Shown here: piece after piece, positions 11,883 to 22,406 of the stretch
Layout: each line of letters opens with the position of its first letter
Numbering within the stretch: the stretch's first letter is position 1
Assembly: GCA_030765065.1 (NCBI GenBank)
Contig: CM060990.1
Span: 277,105,341 to 277,169,340, forward strand
DNA: 64,000 bases
Direction: 5' to 3'
Origin: Deroplatys truncata
Lineage: Eukaryota; Arthropoda; Insecta; Mantodea; Mantidae
Program-made: the position numbers and the translations under genes
The notes under the pieces: generated by a model
What the model was told of the DNA's origin: nothing
Seen by the model: only the letters and a program-made list of their open reading frames with translations
Database searches by the model: none

Positions 11883-11890
11883 ATAATCAT
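11883..11890. repeat. Right 8-bp hAT target-site duplication
   Basis: ATAATCAT directly follows the right inverted repeat and equals the left copy at 9590-9597. Confidence 0.95.
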
Positions 11891-11909
11891 ACATTTCTTT
11901 AACTTTATT

Positions 11910-13231
11910 TCACAGTAAGCTCACCTCATAGCTAAGTGTTTGTTTAGGGTTTAGTTTACTACTATGTTCCATAGATTTTTTAGTTATGGGGCATAAAATA
12001 TTTAGGTAATAGCTGAGAGTATTAAAGAACTGGTTCCATTTTTCCTCAATATTATCTGCACTATATACATTATTCCAATCCTCTTGTAGCATCATCTTAT
12101 TCAGTTCATTAATTTTATTCTCACTTGTGCCCCTTGTAAAAGTATAATATTGCCCATAAGTTTTAGGTTGACAATTAAAAATATCTATTATTTGTGAGAT
12201 ATGATCTGAAATATGAAGCTCATTATTAATAGTTGTATATTTACTTTCTTTTAGATTAGTTATAATGTAGTCCAACATGGTACTCGATTGGCTTGTAGTT
12301 CTAGTTGGACCCAGAAATGAAGTAGCATCGTGTAGATTAAAGCTTTTTAATAGATCAGGAAATACACAATTACCTACATCTATGTTAAAATCCTCTACAA
12401 GAATAATATTTTGTTTATGAGCAGATAGTTTATTTAGTAATAATTCTAGCTGTTTTACAAATGTTTCTACTTTTGATTTGGGTGATCTATAAATTCCCAT
12501 TATAATTATAATCCCAATTCAGTAATTAATTTCACACCTGCTATTTCAAAATCCATTTCTATGCAGAATTTTGATAGATTATTCATGGGACCGCATTATA
12601 TCTCCCTACCAGCATAAATTGCAATGCCTCAACTTTTATGTAGATTTCTACAATAAGAAGCAATTGGTTTATAGTTACTAAATGTATGTATTTTTAGTTC
12701 ATCTATCTTTAAACCATGTTCTGAGAGTACCATAATATGAGGATTAAGTTGCTGCAGTATGCTTTCTATTATATCTATTTTATTACTGATATATTGTATA
12801 TTTTGATGTAGTATTCTAAGCACTGAAGAATTAATTTTATTGCTACTATGGGAGAAGTTAAGTATATCTTGTGGGGAGACAGTTACATCCCCAGAAATTC
12901 TACCCATACAGTCTAGAATTACAGGATTATTTATCCTAACTTTTAATAGTTCCATATCTTTTATTAATTTGATTACTAAATACTTTTTACCTTTTTCATT
13001 CAATTGTGATCCATGTTTTGTATAAAATTCCCTGTTTAAATTACTTATATCTATTAAGACTACATTCTGATTTTCTGAGCATAAAAGTTTCATTTTCCTG
13101 TTTGTTTTCCTAATTTCTCTATTTATGAGAGAGTTATACTCTAAATCATGTCTATGTGGAATGTTTGCAATGATTAACTGCTTATTACTAAATGTAATAA
13201 TTGTTTCACTGAGCACATTTAAAAGTTTCAC
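11910..13231 (-). pseudogene. LINE-B endonuclease domain
   Basis: Two frames make an apurinic-type endonuclease. The 13231-12629 frame ends with the N-terminal strand (HQNIQYISNKIDIIESIL, LNPHIMVLSEHGLK, the last being the usual S/TE motif). The 12500-11910 frame holds MGIYRSPKS, ILVEDFNIDVGN (Gly of GDFN replaced by Glu) and SSTMLDYIITN then HISDHISQII, the SDH catalytic motif. The segment around 12510-12620 is frame-broken. In the family this domain nicks target DNA for primed reverse transcription. Confidence 0.8.
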
Positions 13232-13282
13232 TGCTTCATTGCAACATATATCATTTGTACTAGTTATTATAACCTTAAATTT

Positions 13283-14459
13283 TTAATTTATGTTTATATT
13301 TGCTATAACATCCCTAATCTTGGCATTTGGTTTAACATATCCAACAACATCAAAATCACTCATATCACAGATTTTCACTGCTAACCCCCTGGCGCAACTA
13401 TTACCATGAATGCTTACTTTCAATTTTTGTTTACCTGTTGAGATGTTTTCCCTTTTAACACTTCCCGGTGTGGTGTTTGCATTCACATCTTCTTTCAGGC
13501 AAAGGAACAGTTCATATTGATTTCCATTTGATGTATCATTACATGTGGTGATACATTAATTACTTATATGGCTCCCAGTATCTGAGTTTACACCGCTATT
13601 TTGCAATAATCATTTTTTGCTACTAGATAAGATATCACTCTGTACATCAAGCTACCAAGGTTTCCAGATCCCTTTCTATTCATATGAAGACCATCTCTCC
13701 CTAAGTCCCATTTATTTAACCATAATTTTCCCATCTAAAAAATACAATCGTTTTGTTTCCAAACCCAGTCGAGTGTAGAGTTTACAGCACTTATATATTT
13801 AGAGTCCTCATCCCTACAATACAAAATTCCACTAACACACAATTCTGCCCTTAGAATTGTACTTTTACCTTTTTCACTAAACTTTCCATTTTGTTTATGA
13901 TTTCTTCTGGAGAAGTTGACAAATAAAGATTATTAGTACCTACATGTAGTATTATGGCATCTGGATCACCTTCATTTTCCACCAACTTTCTCTCTAATCT
14001 TGATCCCTGGGTAGCAATATTCCTGGGTGTCTTTGTTCAAGTATTCCCCTACATGACGAATCATTGAATCCCCTAGCACTATAGCAGGTCTCTTCACATA
14101 CCATTTACTTTTTTCACTTGTTGATTTTTCCGAGCAGCTGCTGTAACTTCTTTCTTCTCCTTCCGTTGTAGATTCTTTTGTATTTCTTCGCAAAAGGTTA
14201 GAGTGTGTATTTAAAGTGAAGTTAGGTTGGCTGTTTGGAGTCGAGTTGATTGATTCTTGTTCCAGTACTTGGAACTTATTCTGGAGAGGGATACGCTATT
14301 TTCTAGAACTTGAGTCTTCTCTTTGTTTATGCGTCGATCACTGTTTTTTTTTCGTACAGTAGTCCAACAGTCATCTGTATTTACGCTTTGATTCTGTTCC
14401 CGATACTTGACTTCATCGCTTTGGTTAATCTTGTTGAGTAGTACGTAATTTTCCGACAA
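13283..14459 (-). pseudogene. LINE-B ORF1-like region with SGNH-esterase-like motifs
   Basis: Frame 14459-14211 contains DDCWTTVRKK, a linker often found in CR1/L2-like ORF1 proteins. Frame 14193-13972 contains RPAIVLGDSMIRHVGEYL; the GDS triplet is the nucleophile-Ser block of SGNH hydrolases. Frame 13486-13283 has a related VSIHGNSCARGLA block. Esterase domains of this type are known in ORF1 of several LINE clades. The frames are separated by stops. Assignment rests on motif recognition only. Confidence 0.5.
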
Positions 14460-14494
14460 TCTTCTCTACTTGTGGCCCGCACATCTACTCCAGT

Positions 14495-14660
14495 ATCAGC
14501 CTCAAGGCGTAGCCGAGAGATTGAGGGCCCTCAGCCTCAAAGCGTAGCCGAGGGATGTTTTTTAGAAGGAGAGGAGTGTAGCAAGTTGCGGCCGATAGGC
14601 CGCAACTGCGAAGCGACGACAGGGCGTAGCCGAGGGATCTGCGCGTCTAAAACTCCAATC
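14495..14660. repeat. GC-rich minisatellite and perfect hairpin near the LINE-B 5' region
   Basis: GCGTAGCCGAG(A/G)GAT occurs three times, at about 14506, 14541 and 14624. AGTTGCGGCC at 14584-14593 and its exact complement GGCCGCAACT at 14598-14607 form a 10-bp hairpin with a GATA loop. The stretch is far richer in G and C than the rest of the window. Confidence 0.85.
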
Positions 14661-15077
14661 ATTCACGTTCAGCTACTTCGACGGGCCACAACTAAAACAA
14701 CTTTGCCTAATTTTCTTCCCTTAATCGTTGTATCTCTCCACGCATGTTGAATCAGCCAAAGCTTCATCCAAATCCTTGTTTAGAATTTCAATGACCATAC
14801 GAAGCGAAGCAACGCTCTGATCAGTACCTCGTAGGTTGTCATTAGATATATTTCCCAAGTGTTTAGCATTACTAAGGATTTCTACACTGTCCATATTTCC
14901 ACTATTTTCTGCACTCAATATTTCACTATTGCACTCATTGAATATGGTATTTTCACATGTATTCTTTTCATTTTCACTGTTTTTTGTATCGGCGGCCACT
15001 TCACCGGCTTCTTGACCTGGCACCATCTTGATCTTCTCTCTTTCCCTTGTGAAACAACTTGGTATCAATGGATTTTC

Positions 15078-16315
15078 GGCTAGTTTAGGCTGGTTATACA
15101 TACAGATTCCGCAAGCGTCATAACGTAGTGAACAAAAAAATGTGTGGAGAGAGCTTAAGTGCTGATACATCAGCTGTTGACCCATTTAGAAAAAAAACTA
15201 AAATCTATTATTCAAGAAGAAAAGTTAGATTTGTCTCAAGTGTATAATGCCGACGAGACAGGTCTATTTTGGCGCGCCTTGCCCGAGAGCACGCAAGCCT
15301 CCAAATCCTTTAAAATACGCCTGGACGAAAAATTTGCAAAGAAGGCGTTTCTGCGTTATTGTGTGCTAATGCAGATGAAAGCTATATTTAAAGCCATTTG
15401 TCGTAGGTAAAATTAAACAACCAAACGCTATTAAGAATGTAATGTCCATTGCCTGTGCATTACTACGATTCAAAAAATGCGTGGTTTAGGCAGACATTGC
15501 CCATGATTGGTTTTACAACCATGCTGTACCTGCAATAAGAAGGCACCAAGTAAATAAAAACCAAAATGTTGTGAGAGCCACAATCCTATTAGATAATGCA
15601 CCTGCGCATCCAGATGCAAAGAAACTGTGTAGTGCCGATGTTAAGATAAAATGTGTGTTCTTGCCACCTAACACAACTTCCCTGATACAGCCGATGGACC
15701 AAGGCGTTATCTACACTGCAAAGCGGTTGTACAGAAAGAAATTTCTGTCTGAAGTTTTCGAAGTTGAAGAGCCTCTAGACGGTGAAGATAAACGGACAGA
15801 AAAACACTCCAGAATATAAAATCGTATGATTTCAGATCCATGATTTTCAATTTTGCAAGTGCAGTAAACAGCATTTCGAACACTACAGTGACTAATGCGT
15901 GGAAGAAACTTTTGTATGATGACAGTGTTGAATTAGACACCAATGCAATTTAATTAAATGACTTTCACCAAACACTGGTTGCGGGTGGCGGAAAGCTGTC
16001 ACAGTAGATGAGATCGAAGACTGGCTTGATAGAGATGAAGATCACATCATGACTGACGAAGAAATTGTGGAAAGTGTAAGCAATACAAGGGACACTAGTA
16101 GCAAATCTGAGGCTGAGGATGTGGATTTCGGAAAGTCGAAAGTGAAATTAAGTGAGGTTAAACAGGATCTGAATTGTGTAATAGACTTTGTCGAGAAAAT
16201 GAACTGTGTAATAGACTTTGTCGAGAAAACTGGCAATAAACAAATTTCCGCTTACTACCATCATATGAGGAGTCTTTGTGATCTCATTGTGAAAAATATG
16301 TGTGACAGACCATAA
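15078..16315 (+). pseudogene. Tigger transposase, DDE part
   Basis: After the LINE, GWLY then RFRKRHNVVNKKMCGESL follows with a 4-base insertion (ATAC) near 15098. The pogo-type catalytic motifs YNADETGLFWRALPEST and LLDNAPAHP are intact, as is PNTTSLIQPMDQGV downstream. A stop at 15487-15489 interrupts the block between them. A 30-bp tandem duplication at about 16171-16230 doubles the CVIDFVEKMN segment near the C-terminus. The frame ends CDRP then TAA at 16315. Functionally this would be the strand-transferase domain; it is now inactive. Confidence 0.85.
16171..16230. repeat. 30-bp tandem duplication in the Tigger transposase
   Basis: The run AACTGTGTAATAGACTTTGT and its continuation occurs twice in direct succession with two or three differences, giving a doubled CVIDFVEKMN. 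The duplication keeps the frame. Confidence 0.85.
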
Positions 16316-16553
16316 AAGAAAATTGATAGTTTCTTCAAACCAAACAAATAAAGAATATGTAATTAAAATCAGGCGAGCCTATTCCTATCTTACGTTCCAA
16401 TAAAATTATACAGTACTCTAATTTCATTCACAATTTTTCTCTGAGGTGTTTATTACACTTAATCCGGACTTTTGATAATACGGACAACATTGAGCCCCAA
16501 TTGGTCCGGATTAACGAGGTTTTACTGCATTTGCGTATTATATCCTTTTATTG

Positions 16554-17876
16554 CGAGGGCAAATCAAAAGTCTTTGCCCCCATTTTTTTCTGGTAACATA
16601 AGATACATACAGCCAACTAAACATGCAGATATTATTCCTTGTACCTTTCACTATTTTTCCACATAGTCCCCGTGTCGGTTCAGGCATTTGTCCCATCGCA
16701 GCACTAATTTTGCGATGCCGCTGCGGTAGAAGTTGGGCGTCTGACTACGAAACCACTGTCGCACTGTTGACTTGACTTAGTCGTCGCAAGTGATTCGCTG
16801 TCCTGCCAGGAACTTCTTCAGCGGACTGAAAAGATGAAAATCACTAGGGGCAAGATCCGGGCTGTATGGTGGATGCTCTAGAAACTCCCAGTGAATGTTC
16901 CTTATCTTGCCGACGCTCTTGTTTGCCACATGTGGTCTCGCATTGTCGTGGAGGATAATCACGTTGTCAACATCGAGAATCCCGCGACACTTCTTTCTGA
17001 TCGCAGCCCGCAGAAGTGACAGTGTGGAACAATATCTGTCGGCATTGACGGTGGCACCTCGCAGCATGAAACCCAGCACTAGCAATCCTAGAATGCCGTT
17101 AACATCACTTTGTGAACAGATGGCGTAGTACGGAATTTCTTTTTCACAGGAGACTGCGAATGTTTCCACACCATACTCTGCTATTTTGATTCCGGCGTGT
17201 AATGCAGTACCCACGTTTCATCGCCAGTAACAATGCGATCCAGGAAATTGTCACCCCCCTCGGCATATCGTTGCAGATGATTCAAAGAAGCAATCATTCA
17301 CTTGCATTTCATCACGTCATCCAGCTGCTTAGGAACCCATCGACATGAAACCTTCCTGTACCCTAAGCACTCGTGAATGATGTCGAAAGCACTCCCAAAA
17401 GAAATGTCGAGCTCCTGAGCAATGTCTTTGATGCGCACGCGCCGCTCTGCTTTCACCATCGCATCCACGTGGGCAATATTGTCATCAGTCACCGATACAC
17501 GCGGTCTCCTCGCACGCTCGTTGTCATGCAGATTTACACGGTCATTTTCGAACTCAGAACACCACCATCTCACACTTCTCAAAGCAAGACACCTTTCCCC
17601 ATATAATGGCTGCATTTCGCTGTGGATCTCGATGGTCGTTCGTCCATTACTCCATAGAAAATGGATCACACTTCGTTGCTCGTAAGTCGTGGACGTGTTA
17701 AACACACCTGCCATTTTGAATGCACTGACAGCAGCACTGCCGCCAGCAGCAGCTGGAAACCCTATGATGACCGGCCCATGAAAAGTCCACTACGTCGAAT
17801 GTATATGTTGGTTTTTGTTTTACCTTTCGTAATTTAGCCGAAAAAAATAGCGGCAAAGACTTTTGATTTGCCCTCG
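16554..17876 (-). mobile_element. Mariner-1, inserted in LINE-A
   Basis: Inverted repeats CGAGGGCAAATCAAAAGTCT (left, from 16554) and the exact complement ending at 17876 bound a 1323-bp element, the usual mariner length. The right flank is TA; the left is TG, so one copy of the TA duplication has mutated. The minus-strand transposase runs from 17714 to about 16651. The flanks read as LINE-A sequence on both sides (LNKI before, K-GYNTQM after). Confidence 0.95.
16651..17714 (-). pseudogene. Mariner-1 transposase (DD34D type), frameshifted
   Basis: This part starts MAGVFNTSTTYEQRSVIHFL. It has the first helix-turn-helix (WSNGRTTIEIHSEMQ), the linker (DNERARRPRVSV), the second HTH (RIKDIAQELDISFGSAFDII), the KVSCRWVPKQL motif, IVTGDETWVLHY (first Asp, about 17232), ILHDNARPHVA (second Asp, about 16925) and YSPDLAPSDFHLF (third Asp, about 16836). 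A frameshift lies near 17214-17298 and an in-frame stop follows TCDD at 16775-16777. The end GDYVEK and stop lie near 16651. All three catalytic acids remain. Confidence 0.9.
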
Positions 17877-18420
17877 TATTTTATTCAATTTAAGTATTGA
17901 ATTTTGCAACTCCTCTTCATTTTCCATTAGCAATATCTGAACATTTGCAAACAAAATGCTTTCTATTTTACTCTCATTTATTCTTAGTTCCTTGGGTTTA
18001 CTAGTGCTTCTCCATTCTTCTATTATTCTGTTCATATACAAGTCAAATAGTATGAGTGACAACCTGCGCCCTTGTCTCAATCCTGTATTAACTTCTAAAA
18101 TGTTCTTATGTTTATCCAGTTTTAGTTTTGCATTACTATATAATGCCTTGATTGAGTTTATCAAATTAAAAGGTATCTTATATTCTTCCAATATGTGCCA
18201 TAATTTCATGTGATTGGCTCTATCATATGCTTTTTTATAATGCAAAAATAATAGACAAGTTTATAAATTGTATTTACTGCTTTTCTCTAAAATTTCTTTT
18301 GCTGTAAAGATTGCAGCTATACATGATCTCCATTTTCTAAAACCATTTTTTTACTTAATCTGTTAATTGCAAAGTTGTTTCATCAAGAGTTGGAGCCTTT
18401 AACTTAAGCCTTTTCATCCT
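17877..18420 (-). mobile_element. LINE-A, RT core segment
   Basis: The minus strand carries RT palm blocks: NGFRKWRSCIAAIFTAKE at about 18345-18290, then KKAYDRANHMKLWHILEEY, LINSIKALYSNAKLK and NTGLRQGRRLSLILFDLYMN. ESILFANVQILLMENEEEL at about 17970-17910 is where the catalytic ADD is replaced by AN-V. It stops at mariner-1 (17876), and LNKI at the border continues beyond it in 16528-16553. Stops upstream near 18235-18360 confirm decay. This is the oldest layer of the nest. Confidence 0.75.
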
Positions 18421-19260
18421 TGTGAATAGTACTGTAATGGATTTATTTGAGCTCACACTCAAAATCTTCTTTATACATACTTTATGCATACTTTGACCTG
18501 AAGTATAGATGGCAACCCTATTAGTAATTATTAATGTTATTTGCCAAAAGTCTATTCTGGTTTTAACAGCAATGCCATTGATGCTTACTGAAAATTAGAA
18601 AATAAAAAATTTAAAAGAAAAACAACACACTTTACTGCTGTCTTGTCTTTATAATATGACTAATAAACTTCAGTATTATGTATACGATAGAACTAAATAG
18701 CATTAAAAGAAAGGGATGTTGAAAAAAAGAAAATACATATGAAGAGTGGAAATGCCAAATGTTATAAGTGACAAAAATAATTTTGTACATAAGAAACTAA
18801 AAACTGTCTATCTCAGGAAATGTTATACCAATATGAAGCAACTTTTATTATACCATATCTGACTTTAGGATAGTCAACCAACATTCATTCCAAAGTTTCT
18901 ACAGAGTCATTTTGCTGTTTAAAAACTATTCTAATGTAGGAATGTACTCAACAAAACATAGTACTGTAAGAACGTTCTTAAGTAACATAGTATAACCTTG
19001 AAATGGTCTAAGAAGCAAACTTGTACTATCACAATAATTATTTACTGTAAAATTGCAATTGAATATTTCAAACAAAACTTTTAAGTATTGCCACTGCACA
19101 GTTGAGTGTTAATAGTTTGAGCATATTCTGGAAGGCAACCTATCATTGCCAGCAAATTATCATTCTTATCAGCAGACAAAATAGATGTTTGTTTCAGATT
19201 AAGCTCTATTTTCTTTATGTACTGTACTGTAACATTATTTTTGAAAACACTGTAGTATGT
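18421..19260. other. Unassigned AT-rich intronic sequence
   Basis: About 840 bases with no recognisable coding, repeat boundary or RNA gene. Bases nearest 19260 may be the 3' trailer of the minus-strand DUF7869-like remnant. Confidence 0.5.
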
Positions 19261-20246
19261 TCAACTTTCTAGTTCACTGAATGTAATTTTGTAGGCAACT
19301 TTTGATGGGTCTGCTACATTCACTTTTAAAACAGACACTTTGGACAAAGGAATTTTTCTGGTTATAAGGAGAGCGTCACTGGCTTTCATTAAGTCAAAAA
19401 GGTTGTCTTCCATCATCTCAATGGGTAACAGGGGGTATGCATATTTGGCCTCACTAATCCCTTTGTATAGGTCTTTTGGGACAAGAGCCTTGCAAACGCT
19501 CTTTTGCTTCTCAGTCATAGCAAAATCATTGTCACAGGGTAGAAAAGAGGACATTTTAGAGCAATTTGTGGCAGACTTTAGTAAAACGTCTCAACTTAAC
19601 AAGACACACCATGACGCAGTAATTTGTATCACAAAAATGTAAATGTCAGAGTGATTGTAGGGTGAATATGCATTGTTGTGTGACATTGATTTGAGATGTT
19701 TGTTGATTGTAACTCCTTTCCGTTTACACACCTGTACAAGATAAGTGCTTGACCGAGAAATCATAGCTAGCCGGAGGACAGTGAACCCAAAATTAAATAC
19801 AATAACAGGCGCTCAGCAAAAGATAACACGAAGTGACGGCGATAAATTGTCTTTTATACGTGCGGCAAATAAACAGTAGCATTTTCAATTACAAACATTA
19901 ATACTGCCACAACCATTAAGAATATAATTGTACAATTTTTATTTTGACCGCAACTATCTGACCAAATCAAGAGTTTTTTGCCATGTCAATAGTTATTATT
20001 AACAAGCTTATGTACACAAGATGCTGTTTCACTGCTCCCATGAGATGCTGTTGCTTCATGCCATACACAAACAAATGCAGACTCCTTATCAGCCAAATGA
20101 ATCCCAAAATTGTAGCAGCTGAGTTCTCTGCTATAATATGTGTTTGAGAGAGTAAGGGTTGGTACAGCAATGACCTGCTGGAGATCAATGGTGACCACAT
20201 TATAGTTACAGTTTGAGAATGTAACTTCAAGTTTCATTTTACCCAT
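19261..20246 (-). pseudogene. DUF7869-like protein remnant, probably transposon-derived
   Basis: Two minus-strand blocks fit one family. The 20246-19967 block has TIDLQQVIAVPTLTLSNTYY, then SRELSCYNFGIHLADKE and WHEATASHGSSETASC, followed past a stop by LLIWSDSCG-QNKN. The 19554-19261 block has SFLPCDNDFAMTEKQK, KDLYKGISEAKYAYPLL and a final KITFSELES. Insect proteins of the DUF7869 class carry the same succession (DLQQV, FY-RQ-YNFG, E-ASRGS-E-SC, WSD-CGGQN, then HSFLPND-DFG). Their role is unknown; the fold is thought to be RNase H-like and they are usually repetitive. About 300 bases between the blocks have no coding match and the first block is stop-broken. Confidence 0.5.
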
Positions 20247-20680
20247 TGCTTTCTTATACAGTCTATGGTGAAACTGTTGTTAAACTAGTGCCTTTCTAGA
20301 ATCTGGTTTGGAAGCTAAAATTCAGTGATTTAGTTGATTGCATAATGCTATCAAGTGACAATAATTGTGAAGAACATTTCACACACAGGTGTTTCACATA
20401 GAACATTTCTAAGGTTACTGCAGCTACATATTATAGACCATGTGCCATCTGTTGGTGGCCATGTAACCACTACTCTGATGCTTTGACACTTGGAACATTT
20501 CAGAGGGATGGATTTAATACTTAGAACGATATTACAGTAAAAACTGAAAAAGTACAAAAATGTCACTTAGAATGTTTGACATTTCCACCCTTCATATTAT
20601 AATCTCAAAAGAAATTATTCCATTACTAGGGAATGAGCTCAAGTAGAATTTAATGCGCCTCTTAAAATTATATGTTACAG

Positions 20681-20808
20681 TTGATGTTGCAACAGCATGC
20701 ACAAGCATGCAGCATGATCCAATGTGTGACACAGATGACCAGGAGCACCCAAACATATGCTATTTATCCCGTTATCGGAAGATGCTTGCATACAGAGGAC
20801 CTTGCCTG
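20681..20808 (+). CDS. RECK: RECK internal exon, Kazal-like domain 2
   Basis: The exon codes for the central part of RECK Kazal-like domain 2, with HDPMCDTDDQEHPNICYL and YRKMLAYRGPCL. Vertebrate RECK has DPVCDTDN-EH, LC-LYQRGK and YRGPC at this place. The acceptor TATGTTACAG ends at 20680, and the donor GTATGT starts at 20809. The exon begins with the last two bases of a codon and ends on a complete codon (phase 0). RECK is a GPI-anchored extracellular glycoprotein that restrains matrix metalloproteases and, in vertebrates, acts in Wnt7 signalling. Five Cys are visible, fitting a short non-inhibitory Kazal-like fold. The preceding exon was not found in the 20.7 kb to the left. Confidence 0.92.
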
Positions 20809-21605
20809 GTATGTTTCTTCCTTTCTATGGAATTAGTAAGTGAAATTTGAATAGTACAGTGCCATTTTAACTTAGGACTTTAAGTCTATCTCTAGCTATG
20901 TTCAATCCCTCAACATCTGTAAGATTTTGGAATAAGTCTGTAACATTATTCATACCTAGAACTTTGTTGGTATTGTGGTCATAATTATTTTTGGGAGGGA
21001 GAAACATGGACAAATATTGTTGTTAATTTAGCAATTATTGGGGAGGCGGTACCTGCAGCTTAAAGCATACTGCAGATATAAAGAATATCATCCTCTTTAA
21101 CAACATTTGTTGGATAGTAGGAAACTAAGAAACAATCTAAAAAGCATTGAGGATTACACTGCCACATAAATTAGGATGGAAGCTATCAAATAAATTGAAT
21201 ACTCTGGTTGAAATGGAGAACAGCAGAGGTGGGATATTTTTGGAAGTTTTTTTGTAGGCATAACTTACATGAGAAGATCAAAATGTTTAAATATTTTTAA
21301 TTAATCAAGCAAGTGAAGTGTACAAGAGAGGAAGAAGGGAATGTGAAATTGAAATAATCACACTATCTGTTAGCTCATATAATCAGCTTTCAAAAGTGCT
21401 ATTCAAAAAGGCAGTAATTGAATGCAGTCTGAAGAAATCAGCATTCTTAATTTTGCTTTACAAGCTATGTGGATGAAGTACTCAAACTTTTACTTGTTGG
21501 AAATACAAGGGCGGATCAAAAAGTAACACACAAATGTTTTTTTACAAAAAAAGTTTAATAGTTAAAACAACATAAACAAAACACAAATTAACTTACACCT
21601 TTTAC

Positions 21606-22405
21606 CTACTTTTCGACATAGTCACCAAGTTTCTCAACACATTTCTCTCGTCGTGATACCAGTTTCAATATGCCCTGTTCATAGAAGTCCGTTTCGTTGG
21701 AGTATAGCCATCTGCAGACTGCTGATTTCACTTCTGCATCTGTCACAAAGCATTGGGCGGCCAGGAATTTTGATGAAAGTCTGACGGTGCACGGTCCGGA
21801 CTGTATGGTGTATGCTGGAGCATCTCCCAACTAAATTTGGTGATTTTCTGATGAACAGCAGCAACATGGGGGCGAGCATTGTCATGAAGAATTTTGACAT
21901 CATCAGCATTCATGTTGTGGCATTTGTCACGAAGGGCATGGCGCAACTTCACCAAAGTTTTCATGTAGGTTGCAGCATTTACAGTGGTCCCGTGTTCAGT
22001 AAAGTCCACCAATACAACACCATGCATATTCCAGAACACCGTCACAAGCACTTTCCTAGCAGATTGAGTCACTTTGAATTTTTTCTTTACTGGGGAACCA
22101 GCATATTTCCACTCCATACTTGCCTGATTGGTTTCAGGCATGTAGTGGTATGCACACAACCCATCACCAGTGACGATTCCTTTCATAAAGTAATGCCCTT
22201 CTGCGGTGTACCGCGTTAGGTGATCTAAGCTCGTCATCATTCGCTGGCCCTTGTGGTTATCTGTCAGGTTTTTAGGCACCCAGTGAGCACCAACTTTACG
22301 AAATTTCAATGTATCATGAACAATATCGCACACTGCACCATAGGAAATATTGAACTGTTGTGATAAGGTTCGCATTTGCACACGCTGGTCGTTCAAAATT
22401 GCCAC
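21606..22405 (-). pseudogene. Mariner-2 transposase, second HTH and catalytic domain
   Basis: Contains RTLSQQFNISYGAVCDIVH (second HTH), VGAHWVPKNLTDNHKGQR, IVTGDGLCAYHY (the usual IVTGDETW is IVTGDGLC, with the catalytic Asp kept), VLVTVFWNMHGVVLVDF, ILHDNARPHVAAVHQKI (second Asp) and YSPDRAPSDFH (third Asp). A frameshift lies between about 21743 and 21830. The C-terminal piece EKLGDYVEK ends at 21606. It is close to the mariner-1 type but a different subfamily by terminal repeat. Confidence 0.88.
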
Positions 22406-22406
22406 C

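Larger units (their letters stand above)
7331..15077 (-). mobile_element. LINE-B, long APE-type LINE interrupted by a hAT
   Basis: Read on the minus strand from 15077 to 7331. ORF1-like remnants come first, with a DCWTTVRKK block at about 14365 and an SGNH-esterase-like GDS motif (RPAIVLGDSMIRHVGEY) at about 14090. The endonuclease begins near 12820 with LRILHQNIQYISNKIDII, and its VEDFNID block at about 12390 equals the GDFNID active-site motif. Reverse transcriptase blocks at 9345-8560 include SQHGFRKGYSTIS, LFLDLSKAFDYV and GVPQASVL. SYADDTSLI follows near 8520, the catalytic ADD. The C-terminal domain ends at 7695. The 3' end has short GAATT-type repeats, as in CR1/L2/Crack-like LINEs. 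Without the hAT it is about 5.5 kb. Multiple frameshifts show it is inactive. Confidence 0.85.
6654..16527 (+). mobile_element. Tigger/pogo DNA transposon carrying a nested LINE
   Basis: The ends are inverted repeats: left AGTAAAACCTTGTTAATCCA after a TA at 6652-6653, right the complement of CAGTAAAACCTCGTTAATCC ending at 16527. The right flank reads CA rather than TA, presumably mutated. The transposase starts at ATG 6984 (MSFRKPTLSAGKHEH). It has the pogo-type helix-turn-helix block ending YGIAKQIVLDI, then GIAVRGVEIQAAADHL at about 7270-7330. LINE-B interrupts here. Coding resumes near 15078 with GWL-RFRKRHNVV, then the DDE domain: YNADETGLFW at about 15247 (first Asp), LLDNAPAHPDA at about 15590 (second Asp), an NAWKKLL block near 15895 and a stop at 16315. 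Without LINE-B the element is about 2.1 kb, normal for Tigger. Several frameshifts and stops make it dead. Confidence 0.9.

Noticed and set aside
14472-14750. Plus-strand frame through the GC-rich repeats
   Set aside because: Composition-driven; LINE-B coding is on the other strand and the repeats explain the lack of stops.
16895-17128. Plus-strand frames within mariner-1
   Set aside because: Shadows of the minus-strand transposase with its catalytic motifs.
21812-22219. Plus-strand 135-codon frame
   Set aside because: Antisense shadow of the mariner-2 transposase.
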